DNA of 31,697 nucleotides from Streptomyces sp. NRRL F-5123 (lineage in GTDB: Bacteria > Actinomycetota > Actinomycetes > Streptomycetales > Streptomycetaceae): positions 1 through 31,697 of the forward strand of contig NZ_JOHY01000069.1 in the NCBI RefSeq assembly GCF_000721495.1, given 5' to 3'. The notes below the pieces were generated by a model. It had not been told where the DNA came from, did not search any database, and saw only the letters and a list, made by a program, of their open reading frames with translations. Positions 1-6,843 of this stretch are shown one piece after another; position 1 is the stretch's first letter, and each line of letters opens with the position of its first letter. Both the position numbers and the translations under genes were made by a program.

Positions 1-228
1 CCGGTCGAGGATGGTGGAGTAGGTCGAGTCGCCGAGTCTGCCTGCTGCTACGGCTGTGCCGAAGTACCGGCCGGACTGGGCGGCCGCGGAGCCGAGCGAA
101 CCCGCCGCCGCAGCATGGGGCGCTGTCACCGCGATGCCGACGAGAGCCGTGGTGGCGCTCACTGCCACACCGGCGACCGCCGCAACCGCCTTTCCGGGCA
201 CACGGCGATGTCTGTTCAACCAAGACAT
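1..228 (-). CDS. Secreted GH10 endo-1,4-beta-xylanase, N-terminal part only
   Basis: The reading frame runs off the left edge of the window, so only about 76 codons are visible. The ATG at 228 is preceded by GAAGGAG (240-246 on the complement), 11 nt upstream. Residues 1-40 form a signal peptide: a basic start (MSWLNRHRRVPGK), a hydrophobic Ala/Val core and an APHAAAA cleavage region. The mature start, with GSLGSAAAQSGRYFGTAV followed by AAGRLGDSTYSTILDR, is the typical opening of streptomycete family 10 xylanases, which cleave internal beta-1,4 bonds of xylan outside the cell. The catalytic glutamates lie beyond the window. The gene diverges from a GH43 beta-xylosidase and shares an operator-like 12-mer with it, which supports a role in xylan use. 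Any C-terminal binding domain cannot be seen. Confidence 0.88.
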   Translation of the reverse strand, partial: MSWLNRHRRVPGKAVAAVAGVAVSATTALVGIAVTAPHAAAAGSLGSAAAQSGRYFGTAVAAGRLGDSTYSTILDR

Positions 229-354
229 GCTGGTCTGTTCTCCTTCGTGTGGGGGGAGGGCACCGAATGGCGTTGGTGCCCTTCTGCAACCGCGAGCCGG
301 GCTCTGTCGGCCCGCCGCAAGGGAGACGTGTGGGATCAGCGGCCGGGATGTGAG

Positions 355-369
355 TTGAGCGCTAACAAT
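355..369 (-). promoter_or_regulatory. LacI-type operator candidate upstream of the xylanase
   Basis: Read on the minus strand, the site is TGTTAGCGCTCAA. It is centred on the palindrome AGCGCT and contains a perfect GTTAGC half-site. The same TGTTAGCGCTCA occurs upstream of the GH43 gene at 787-798. LacI-family operators of this form, with a central CG, are common in actinobacterial sugar regulons. Which protein binds it is not known from the window. Confidence 0.5.
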
Positions 370-489
370 CTGGTGGTCCTCTCCTGCTCCGGGCGAGCGG
401 CGCCGTGACGGAGCCGCCTGCCCGTGCTGTGACAGATCCCGGTCGGGAACGGAGGTCCCTGCCGCCTGTGGCGGTGGCCCTGATCTGTA

Positions 490-504
490 CCGAAAAGATT
501 TCGG
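490..504. promoter_or_regulatory. Inverted repeat CCGAAA-N3-TTTCGG
   Basis: A perfect 6-bp inverted repeat with a 3-nt spacer lies about 260 bp upstream of the xylanase start. It resembles the GAAA-N-TTTC inverted repeats described upstream of streptomycete xylanase genes. Assignment as a xylanase control box is by this resemblance and position. Confidence 0.5.
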
Positions 505-643
505 ACGTCGTGCGATTGTTTCGGGCACACTAGATCTGCCGTTGGGGCACGTCAATACATCGCGCACAAAGGGGTGGTGGCGCCTTCCTGGCCCTTGTGC
601 TCCGAAGGGGGTGCCCCGTATGGGCGTGCCCCAGGCATGTGCG

Positions 644-655
644 CGAAAGGTTTCG
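644..655. promoter_or_regulatory. Inverted repeat CGAAA-N2-TTTCG
   Basis: A second inverted repeat with the same GAAA/TTTC core (5-bp arms, GG spacer) lies in the same divergent region. It sits about 420 bp upstream of the xylanase and 270 bp upstream of the GH43 gene, so it could serve either. Confidence 0.45.
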
Positions 656-786
656 ACCATGAGGGTGGATGTTTCGGTAGCTGTCGCAGATGCGGTGCGG
701 GGGCGCGCCGGCTGTTGACGCGAGAGGATCACCGGTCGTAAGTTGCCCGTGAGACATGCGCTGGGCCGTGAGGGGCGGGTGCGGAA

Positions 787-799
787 TGTTAGCGCTCAC
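787..799 (+). promoter_or_regulatory. LacI-type operator candidate upstream of GH43
   Basis: GTTAGCGCTCAC (788-799) differs by one base from the perfect palindrome GTTAGCGCTAAC. With the preceding T it repeats the 12-mer found in inverted orientation upstream of the xylanase. It lies 123 bp before the GTG start of the GH43 gene. Confidence 0.55.
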
Positions 800-921
800 T
801 TGGTGTCTGCCCGTGTCGCCCACCCCTCATCGGTCGGCGGGCGTGCGCCGACCGCGGATACCGGGCGGGAACCGGCGGACGGGTACTCACCTTGTTTCGG
901 CATGCGGAAGGGATCCACCCA

Positions 922-2445
922 GTGCACGTGTACGACAACCCTGTGATCAGCGGGTTCCACCCCGATCCGAGCGTGTGCCGGGTGGGTGATGACTACTACC
1001 TGGTGTGTTCGAGCTTCGAGTACTTCCCGGGCCTGCCGATCTTCCACAGCAGGGATCTGGTCAACTGGCGGCAGATCGGCAACGTCCTCGACCGCCCCGG
1101 ACAGCTGCCGCTCCCGGTGCCCGGTGCGATGGCCTCCCGAGGCCTGTACGCGCCCACGATCCGCCACCACGACGGCCGCTTCTGGGTGATCAACACCAAC
1201 GTCAGCTCCGGCGGGAACTTCATCGTGACCGCCGAGCGTCCCGAAGGCCCGTGGTCGGATCCGGTGTGGGTCGACCTGCCCGGTATCGACCCGGACCTGG
1301 CGTGGGAGGAGGACGGCACCTGCTGGGCGGCCTTCACCGTGCCCGGCATCCACATGGCGCGGATCGACCCGCTCACGGGCGAGGTCCTGGAAGGCCCCTT
1401 CCCTGCCTGGTCCGGCACCGGACTGAAGTGGCCCGAGGCCCCGCACCTCTACCGCATCGGCGAGTGGTGGTACCTCCTGATCGCCGAGGGCGGCACCGAG
1501 CGCGGCCACGCCGTGTCCGTCGCTCGGGCACGCTCGCCGCGCGGTCCTTGGGAGGGCGCACCCGCCAACCCGGTGCTGTCCCACAGCGCCACCGACCACC
1601 CGATCCAGAGCACCGGCCACGGCGATCTGGTCACGGCGCCCGACGGCACCTGGTGGATGGTCCTGCTCGGGACCCGGCCCCGCGGCTACACCCCGAACTT
1701 CCAGGTGCTCGGCCGCGAGACGTTTCTCGCCCCGGTGGAGTGGGACGCGGCCGGCTGGCCCGTCATGGGTCCCGTACCCGAGCGCCACACCGCACCCGGC
1801 GGCGCCTGGCACCCCGTCCCCGCCCTGCCCGCCCGTGACGACTTCGACGCCGCGGAACTGGCGCCGCACTGGATCTCCCCCTACGCCCGCCCCGACGACT
1901 CCTGGTCGCTGACCGAACGCCCCGGGTGGCTCACGCTCACCGCCACCGGCCACACGCTGGACCACCCCGGCTACACCTTCGTCGGCCACCGCCAGCAGCA
2001 TCACGACTGCCGCGTCACCACCCTGCTCGACCCCGGCAGCGGACGGGGAGGCCTGAGCGTCCGCATGGACGAGGCCCACCACTACGACCTGGAGGTCGGT
2101 GGGGGAGAGGTCGCCGTTGTCGCGCGCATCGGACCCCTGCGCCAGACCGTCGCCCGCCGCGCGGTTCCGCCCGGTCCGCTCACCCTCACCGTAACGGTAC
2201 GCACCACCGAGGTCGTCCCGCCCTCCCCGGAATTCGCCGGCATCGAGCCCACCGGCCCGGACACCCTCGCCTTCTGGACCGAAGACCCCGACGCCCCCGG
2301 TGCCCGGCCGCTGGCCGAGTTGGAAGGGCGCTACCTGTCGACCGAGGTCGCCACCGGCTTCACCGGCCGCGTCATCGGCATGTACGCGCTGGAGGGCACC
2401 CTCGCCTTCGACTGGTTCGCCTACGAACCGCAGCACACCGACTGA
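922..2445 (+). CDS. GH43 beta-xylosidase / arabinofuranosidase, cytoplasmic
   Basis: Family 43 glycosidase of 507 residues, expected to release xylose (or arabinose) from short xylo-oligosaccharides. The five-bladed propeller occupies about residues 5-305. Its three acidic residues are visible: the base D15 in GFHPDPS, the modulator D123 in GIDPDL, and the proton donor E172 in KWPEAPH. Residues about 310-505 form a beta-sandwich domain (DDFDAAELAPHWIS onward) like the C-terminal domain of XynB-type enzymes. No signal peptide is present, so it should act inside the cell on imported oligomers made by the divergent xylanase. The GTG at 922 was chosen because GGAAGGG lies 9 nt upstream and VYDNPVISGFHPDPS is the normal family start. 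A TTG at 892 in the same frame lacks such a site. Confidence 0.9.
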   Translation: MHVYDNPVISGFHPDPSVCRVGDDYYLVCSSFEYFPGLPIFHSRDLVNWRQIGNVLDRPGQLPLPVPGAMASRGLYAPTIRHHDGRFWVINTNVSSGGNFIVTAERPEGPWSDPVWVDLPGIDPDLAWEEDGTCWAAFTVPGIHMARIDPLTGEVLEGPFPAWSGTGLKWPEAPHLYRIGEWWYLLIAEGGTERGHAVSVARARSPRGPWEGAPANPVLSHSATDHPIQSTGHGDLVTAPDGTWWMVLLGTRPRGYTPNFQVLGRETFLAPVEWDAAGWPVMGPVPERHTAPGGAWHPVPALPARDDFDAAELAPHWISPYARPDDSWSLTERPGWLTLTATGHTLDHPGYTFVGHRQQHHDCRVTTLLDPGSGRGGLSVRMDEAHHYDLEVGGGEVAVVARIGPLRQTVARRAVPPGPLTLTVTVRTTEVVPPSPEFAGIEPTGPDTLAFWTEDPDAPGARPLAELEGRYLSTEVATGFTGRVIGMYALEGTLAFDWFAYEPQHTD

Positions 2446-2459
2446 CACCACGCGGTCGC

Positions 2460-2739
2460 GCCGCACCGGCCGGGCGGATGTGACGAGTACGCCCGGATGA
2501 GCCGGGCCCGGTCCTGCTCCAGGTTGTCGAGGTACGTCCCGGGCTTCGCCGCGAAGTCCGGAACGTACACCTGCACGCCGAGAGGGGACGGGCTCGGCCA
2601 CCAGCGCGCGCACGAACGCGGCCGAATCCGCCGTCGGGTCGTTCCACGCGCCGACTCCGACCCACTCCCGCCCAGAGGCGACGCGGAATGCGTTCGGCGG
2701 GGCCCTGCACCGAGTGCATATTGACAGGTGCATGGCGAT
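2460..2739 (-). pseudogene. Frameshifted remnant of an unrecognised gene
   Basis: The stretch between the GH43 gene and the G1 peptidase (2446-2826) has no intact gene. On the minus strand an ATG at 2733 opens a frame reading GREWVGVGAWNDPTADSAAF then VRALVAEP. A one-base shift then continues it as SPLGVQVYVPDFAAKPGTYL followed by DNLEQDRARLIRAY. Both segments look like real protein (balanced composition, hydrophobic periodicity), and they join at about 2590. I do not recognise the family. The piece could be a decayed gene or, less likely, a gene broken by a sequencing error. Confidence 0.45.
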
Positions 2740-2826
2740 CAAAGATTCTGTACTGCCGCCCCAAGTCCCCTACGCGGCCCGGGGGTCGGCGTTTTGAGCA
2801 TCCTGAACCCCCATGAAGGAGCCAGC

Positions 2827-3543
2827 ATGCGCAGATTCCTGTCACGCTTCGCCACCGTTGCGGTAGCGGCGGCCACCCTTGCCGCCCCCGCCGTGCCGGC
2901 CGGTGCGGCGGCCGCACCGGGACTGTCCTTCCGCCCCTTGCACTACAACATCAACGGCTACAACTGGGGCGGGTACGCTGCCACGGGGAGCGGCTTCACC
3001 TCGGTCTCGGCGACCTGGACCGAAGCGAACGCGACCTGCAACTCCACCGACGACCTCTACGCGCCCTGGGTCGGCATCGACGGGTACGGCTCGTCCACCG
3101 TGGAGCAGACCGGGGTGGCGACCGACTGCTCCAGCGGCAGGCCCGTCCACCAGGCCTGGTACGAGATGTACCCGGCGAACCCGGTCTACCTGAGCCTGAG
3201 TTCGTACCCGGTGTCGGTCGGCGACAACATCACCGCCTCGGTGACCTACGCCGCGAGCAACAAGTACACCCTGAAGTTGGTCAACTCCTCGCGTGGCTGG
3301 ACCTACAGCACGACCAAGTCCCTCTCCGCCCGGCGGGTCAGCGCGGAGGTCATCATCGAGTCGCCGACCGGGGCCTACCCGAACTTCGGCACCCTCAACT
3401 TCACCTCGGCCACCGTCAACGGAAGCTCCCTCGGGTCCTTCGGCCCGGTCGCGCTCGACCCGTCGAACGGCGCTTACGAGGCCCGGACCGGCGCGCTCGG
3501 CTCCGGCGGCACCAGCTTCAGCGAAACGTACCTGCGGGAGTAG
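2827..3543 (+). CDS. Secreted peptidase of family G1 (eqolisin / glutamic peptidase)
   Basis: A 238-residue secreted protein. Residues 1-31 are a signal peptide (MRRFLSRF, hydrophobic Ala/Val core, AGAAAA). The mature part shows the G1 signature in order: NWGGYAA, VSATWTEAN, WVGIDGYG, VEQTGV, HQAWYEMYP, then VSAEVIIESP and PNFGTL. Q94 (VEQTG) and E178 (IIESP) align with the catalytic Gln/Glu pair of scytalidoglutamic peptidase, an acid-active enzyme with a beta-sandwich fold. The ATG at 2827 is preceded by AAGGAG (2816-2821), 5 nt upstream. A strong hairpin follows the stop, so it is probably a single-gene unit. G1 peptidases are best known from fungi, with scattered bacterial members. Unlike the fungal enzymes, no long propeptide is seen. 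Confidence 0.88.
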   Translation: MRRFLSRFATVAVAAATLAAPAVPAGAAAAPGLSFRPLHYNINGYNWGGYAATGSGFTSVSATWTEANATCNSTDDLYAPWVGIDGYGSSTVEQTGVATDCSSGRPVHQAWYEMYPANPVYLSLSSYPVSVGDNITASVTYAASNKYTLKLVNSSRGWTYSTTKSLSARRVSAEVIIESPTGAYPNFGTLNFTSATVNGSSLGSFGPVALDPSNGAYEARTGALGSGGTSFSETYLRE

Positions 3544-3551
3544 CCGCACCG

Positions 3552-3578
3552 GCGCTGGGGCGCTCGGCGCCCCAGCGC
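3552..3578 (+). terminator. Hairpin terminator after the G1 peptidase
   Basis: A perfect 12-bp stem (GCGCTGGGGCGC / GCGCCCCAGCGC) with a TCG loop begins 9 bp after the stop codon. There is no T-run, which is usual for streptomycete terminators. Confidence 0.8.
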
Positions 3579-3670
3579 GACGAAGGGGGTTCTGCCGGAT
3601 GCCGAGGGGAAGCGGCAGACGGCCGAGCCGTGGGGGTCGGCGTGGGACACGCTGCCCGCGAAAAGCCCGG

Positions 3671-3708
3671 TACATCCGCTCCGGGCAGGAGCGGATGTAT
3701 CCGCTCCG
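3671..3708. repeat. Perfect 12-bp inverted repeat with a third half-site
   Basis: TACATCCGCTCC (3671-3682) and its exact complement GGAGCGGATGTA (3688-3699) are separated by 5 nt. ATCCGCTCCG is then repeated directly at 3699-3708. The element lies 52-103 bp upstream of the methyltransferase start. It is more likely an operator or attenuator than a terminator, since a terminator hairpin already ends the preceding gene. Confidence 0.55.
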
Positions 3709-3759
3709 AGGTGTCGGCAGCTGCTGGTAAACGAGTGGCGTCTTCGTGGCCGGGCCCCA

Positions 3760-3773
3760 TAGCTTGTGCGCTC
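3760..3773 (+). promoter_or_regulatory. Possible leaderless promoter of the methyltransferase
   Basis: TAGCTT (3760-3765) fits a -10 element, which would place the transcription start at or within a few bases of the GTG at 3774. No Shine-Dalgarno sequence precedes that GTG, consistent with a leaderless mRNA. Confidence 0.35.
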
Positions 3774-4601
3774 GTGACCGACGACCCGAAGCCGCCCCCG
3801 AATTCCCACGACCTCGGCCGAGTGTTCAACGAGGTCCCGGAGCTGTACGACCGGGTGAGGCCGGGATACCCCGGCGAACTGTTCGCGGATCTCGTCGCCG
3901 TCACCGGCCTGGAAGCCGGAGCGCCGGTACTGGAGGTGGGTTGCGGTACCGGTCAGGCGACGCGTTCGCTGGCAGCGCTCGGATGCTCGGTGACCGCCGT
4001 CGAGCCGGGCGCGGACATGGCCGCACTCGCTCGCCGGCGGCTCGCCTCCTTCCGCAACGTCGATGTCGAGACGTCGACATTCGAGGAGTGGGACGACCGT
4101 GGCCGACGCTTCGATGTCCTCGTGGCTGCGTCGTCGTGGCACTGGGTCGACCCGTCGACCGGCTGGCGGCGAGCGCACGACGTGCTTTCTCCCGGGGGGT
4201 GGACGGCGTTGCTCGGCCACGTCGTCGTCCGCGTGCCAGGCGAGCCGGAGGTGTACGCCGAGACCGCCGATCTGCACGAGCGGTTCTGCCCCGGGAACCC
4301 CGGCTGGGGCCGTCCACCGCTGGAGGACGAGGTGCGCACCACCGACGGGGGGTGGGGCCTGGTCGACGATCCCGGGGAACTGTTCGGTCCGACGATCGTG
4401 CGCTGGTATCCCACCGTTCAGTGGTTCGACGGGGAGGGCTTCGCCGATCACCTTCGCTCGTTGTCGCTGTATCGGGGACTCGACCGGGAAGTCCGTGAGC
4501 CTCTGCTCGACGCCGTCGCCGAGCGGATTCGCACGCGAATGGGCGACCGGGCGTCCCGCCGTTATCTGACCGTCCTGCGTGCTGGGCGGCGTGCCGAGTG
4601 A
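3774..4601 (+). CDS. Class I SAM-dependent methyltransferase
   Basis: A 275-residue Rossmann-fold methyltransferase. Motif I is LEVGCGTGQATRSLA (residues about 47-61), followed by the acidic strand-2 end TAVEPGADM. The motif IV region is FDVLVAASSWHWVDP, where WHW is typical of the ubiE/tam-like methyltransferases of this type, and motif VI is LSPGGWTAL. Opening residues RVFNEVPELYDRVRPGYP are the usual start of this family. The substrate cannot be told from sequence; small molecules are most likely. The GTG at 3774 begins MTDDPKPPPNS. A longer frame to 3630 lacks family similarity. The gene converges with the TetR gene 34 bp downstream. Confidence 0.8.
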   Translation: MTDDPKPPPNSHDLGRVFNEVPELYDRVRPGYPGELFADLVAVTGLEAGAPVLEVGCGTGQATRSLAALGCSVTAVEPGADMAALARRRLASFRNVDVETSTFEEWDDRGRRFDVLVAASSWHWVDPSTGWRRAHDVLSPGGWTALLGHVVVRVPGEPEVYAETADLHERFCPGNPGWGRPPLEDEVRTTDGGWGLVDDPGELFGPTIVRWYPTVQWFDGEGFADHLRSLSLYRGLDREVREPLLDAVAERIRTRMGDRASRRYLTVLRAGRRAE

Positions 4602-4635
4602 GGCCGGTGCCCCGGACCCGCCGGGCAGGGCAGCG

Positions 4636-5178
4636 TCACCCGAGCATGTCCAGCACGAGGTGGACGACCTCGTCCGTGTCGGCCTCGGCCAGCGCGCTGA
4701 ACGCGCCGCCGTGGCGTGACAGGACGATGCCGACGAAGGCGGCCACCATGAGTTCCGCCCGAAGTTGCGGGCGGTCCAGGCCCTCGCGGGTGAAACGCTC
4801 GCGCAGCGGGTCCACCAGCCGCCAGTGCAGCTGGTCCGCGGCGGCGGCCTGCACCTCGGGGTCCTCCAGCGGGGTGACCGCGGCCCGGAAGACCGGGCCC
4901 GGGCCGCGCCGGTCGACGCGGTCCACCAGCATCAGGTTGCGTTCGGGTTCCAGCAGGTCGGCGGGGCGGGCGTTGGCCCGGTCCAGGTCGAGCACGGCGA
5001 TGTACAGCTGCGCCTTGCCGCCGAAGTAGCGGGCGATCAGGGCCGGGTCGACGCCGGCGCGTTCGCCGATCTCCCTGGTCGTGCTGCGGTCGAAGCCGCG
5101 TTCGGCGAAAAGGCCGGCCGCCGCGTCGAGCAGGAGCTGCCGGCTGCGGGTGGAGTCCCGCCGTTTGGCGGGGCTCAC
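4636..5178 (-). CDS. TetR-family repressor of the adjacent exporter
   Basis: A 180-residue TetR regulator. The N-terminal helix-turn-helix is RSRQLLLDAAAGLFAERGFD, then TTREIGERAGVDPALIARYF and GGKAQLY. The remainder is a helical ligand-binding domain. The GTG start at 5178 overlaps the TGA stop of the upstream exporter gene (5175-5177) as GTGA. Regulator and exporter are therefore translationally coupled in one mRNA, with the exporter first. The expected role is drug- or metabolite-responsive repression of this operon through the palindromes at 6705-6733. The ligand is unknown. Confidence 0.88.
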   Translation of the reverse strand: MSPAKRRDSTRSRQLLLDAAAGLFAERGFDRSTTREIGERAGVDPALIARYFGGKAQLYIAVLDLDRANARPADLLEPERNLMLVDRVDRRGPGPVFRAAVTPLEDPEVQAAAADQLHWRLVDPLRERFTREGLDRPQLRAELMVAAFVGIVLSRHGGAFSALAEADTDEVVHLVLDMLG

Positions 5179-6683
5179 CTGTCGGTCCGGCCCGGTGTCG
5201 CGGTGACGCTGTCCTCGGCGCTCTCGGCGTCGGCGATGCTCTCGTCCATCAGCTCCTCGTCCACGGTCACGGGGGCCACCGGGTGCTTGGCCGCGGCCGA
5301 CCGCCTCGGCAGGACAACCGCAAGGACACCGGTGACCACCCAGATCGCACAGCCCAGCCAGGCGGCGGCCTGGTAGCCGCTGTCGGCCGGCAGCAGCCGA
5401 CCCGAAGGGGTGTGCGCCTCCAGGACGACGGCGCTCAGCACGCTGCCGGTCGTGTAGCCGATGGTACGCAGAACCTGGTTGAAGCTGATGGCGCTGCCGG
5501 TCTCGTGCGCGGGCACGGCGGTGACGATCAGCCCCGGCATCACCGCGAAGGTGCAGCCGACGCCCAGCCCGGCGATGCCCATGATCACGAACAGCTCCCA
5601 CAGGCTGCCCCGGGCGAACAGGAACATCACCATCGACAGCAGCGAGATCGCGCAGCCGATCGGCAGCACCGCCGCCGTGGAGGTCCGCCGGGTCAGCAGC
5701 GGCACCAGCTTGCTGGAGGCGACACTGGCGGCGGAGAACGGCAGCAGCACCAGCCCGGTCACAAGGACCGACGTGCCGAAGCCGTAGCCGGTGGCGCTCG
5801 GGGTCTGCACGAAGCGGGTGACCATCGACATCAGCATGTACATCGCCACGCCGGCTATGAGCCCGGCGACGTTGGCGGTCAGCACCGATCGGTTGCGCAG
5901 CGTCCGCAGGTCCACCAGCGGGTGCGCGGTGCGCAGCTCGTGGAAGCTCCAGCCGACCAGCAGCGCCAGCGCGAACAGGACCAGGCCCAGCACCCGGGCC
6001 GAGGTCCAGCCCCAGACCTCGCCCTCGCTCAGCGCGAGCAGCAGCGAGGCCAGCCCGACGGCGAGCAGCGCCGCCCCCGGGGCGTCCAGCGGCCGCTTCT
6101 TCCGCGCGCCGACCTCGGGTACGACCAGCACCGCGGCCAGCAGGGCGAGACCGCTGATGATCGCGCCGAACCAGAAGCCCGCGTGGATGCCCATCGACTC
6201 GGTGATCAGCCCGGTGAGGGGGTAGCCGAGGCCCACACCCGCCACGGTGGTGATGGAGAGCAGCGCCACCGCCGGGCGCGACCGCTCGGGCGACAGCACG
6301 TCGCGCGCGGTGGCGATGGCCAGCGGGATGAGGCCGAGGCCCACTCCCTGCAGTCCCCGCCCGGCGACGAGGAAGCCGAAGCCCAGCGGCAGCGCCGCCA
6401 GCACGCTGCCGGCCAGCACCATGGTGAGCGTCCCCAGCACGACCCGGCGCCGGTGCGGCCCGTCTCCCAGGCGTCCCATCACGGGGGTGGCGACCGATCC
6501 GACCAGCAGCGTGATCGTGAGCGACCACTGCGCGTCGGTCAGTGACACGTGGTCCACGTCGGCGATGGTCGGCACCAGCGGAGCCCCCAGGCTGCTGATC
6601 ACCGCGACCACCGTGCCGAGGAACACCAGCACCGGAACCAGCGCACGCTGCCGCAGGTCGGACCCTGTATGTCGGGCAGTCAT
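5175..6683 (-). CDS. MFS exporter, DHA2-like drug:H+ antiporter
   Basis: A 502-residue membrane protein with about 14 hydrophobic segments, the size and pattern of DHA2 drug exporters. The loop 2-3 motif A is GRLGDGPHRRR. The hydrophilic C-terminus (VDEELMDESIADAESAEDS) is cytoplasmic and acidic. The ATG at 6683 was chosen because GGGGAG lies 7 nt upstream and the protein begins MTARHTGSDLRQRALVPVLV, with the first membrane helix soon after. In-frame GTG/ATG codons at 6710, 6707 and 6698 lie inside the operator palindromes and are less likely starts. Its stop overlaps the GTG of the TetR gene, giving an exporter-repressor operon. The substrate is unknown. Confidence 0.88.
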   Translation of the reverse strand: MTARHTGSDLRQRALVPVLVFLGTVVAVISSLGAPLVPTIADVDHVSLTDAQWSLTITLLVGSVATPVMGRLGDGPHRRRVVLGTLTMVLAGSVLAALPLGFGFLVAGRGLQGVGLGLIPLAIATARDVLSPERSRPAVALLSITTVAGVGLGYPLTGLITESMGIHAGFWFGAIISGLALLAAVLVVPEVGARKKRPLDAPGAALLAVGLASLLLALSEGEVWGWTSARVLGLVLFALALLVGWSFHELRTAHPLVDLRTLRNRSVLTANVAGLIAGVAMYMLMSMVTRFVQTPSATGYGFGTSVLVTGLVLLPFSAASVASSKLVPLLTRRTSTAAVLPIGCAISLLSMVMFLFARGSLWELFVIMGIAGLGVGCTFAVMPGLIVTAVPAHETGSAISFNQVLRTIGYTTGSVLSAVVLEAHTPSGRLLPADSGYQAAAWLGCAIWVVTGVLAVVLPRRSAAAKHPVAPVTVDEELMDESIADAESAEDSVTATPGRTDR

Positions 6684-6704
6684 CGACGTTCTCCCCATGT
6701 TTGT

Positions 6705-6733
6705 CATCACGTGATGTCTTCATACGATGACAT
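6705..6733 (-). promoter_or_regulatory. Two overlapping palindromes, TetR operator candidate
   Basis: CATCACGTGATG (6705-6716) is a perfect 12-bp palindrome. It overlaps ATGTCTTCATACGATGACAT (6714-6733), which is palindromic in 8 of 10 base pairs. They lie 22-50 bp upstream of the exporter start, where a TetR repressor that controls its own operon would bind. Confidence 0.6.
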
Positions 6734-6799
6734 ATTTGCGGCGCGAGCCCCAAAACACCCGGGAGCTCACGCCCGGTCCGGTGAAGCCGGAGACGGGAA

Positions 6800-6819
6800 C
6801 CCCGGGCGGGAACCCGGGG
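6800..6819 (-). terminator. Weak hairpin after the nucleotidyltransferase gene
   Basis: CCCCGGG and CCCGGGG are separated by 6 nt, downstream of the minus-strand gene that stops at 6844. This is a short G+C stem only, in a region where such stems arise by chance. Confidence 0.3.
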
Positions 6820-6843
6820 GCGGGGGGCCGGCCGCGCGGGCGG

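Larger units (their letters stand above)
229..921. promoter_or_regulatory. Divergent xylanase/xylosidase control region without genes
   Basis: No convincing gene was found in these 693 bases. The region holds two copies of an operator-like 12-mer (358-369 and 787-798, listed separately) and two GAAA..TTTC inverted repeats (490-504, 644-655). Further TTTCGG half-sites lie near 519 and 672. Its AT content is locally higher than that of the coding regions, as expected for promoters. No confident -35/-10 pair could be fixed for either gene. Confidence 0.6.

Noticed and set aside
796..2742. Long minus-strand frame opposite the GH43 gene
   Set aside because: Antisense shadow of a gene with clear catalytic motifs. 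Only the part beyond 2460 has protein-like sequence, and that is listed as a remnant.
3630..3773. N-terminal extension of the methyltransferase
   Set aside because: The in-frame extension would run through the inverted repeat at 3671-3699 and lacks family similarity. The GTG at 3774 gives the normal start.
4609..4628. Bidirectional terminator between the methyltransferase and TetR genes
   Set aside because: TGCCCCGG and CCGGGCA pair only with a bulge. Too weak to list in GC-rich DNA.
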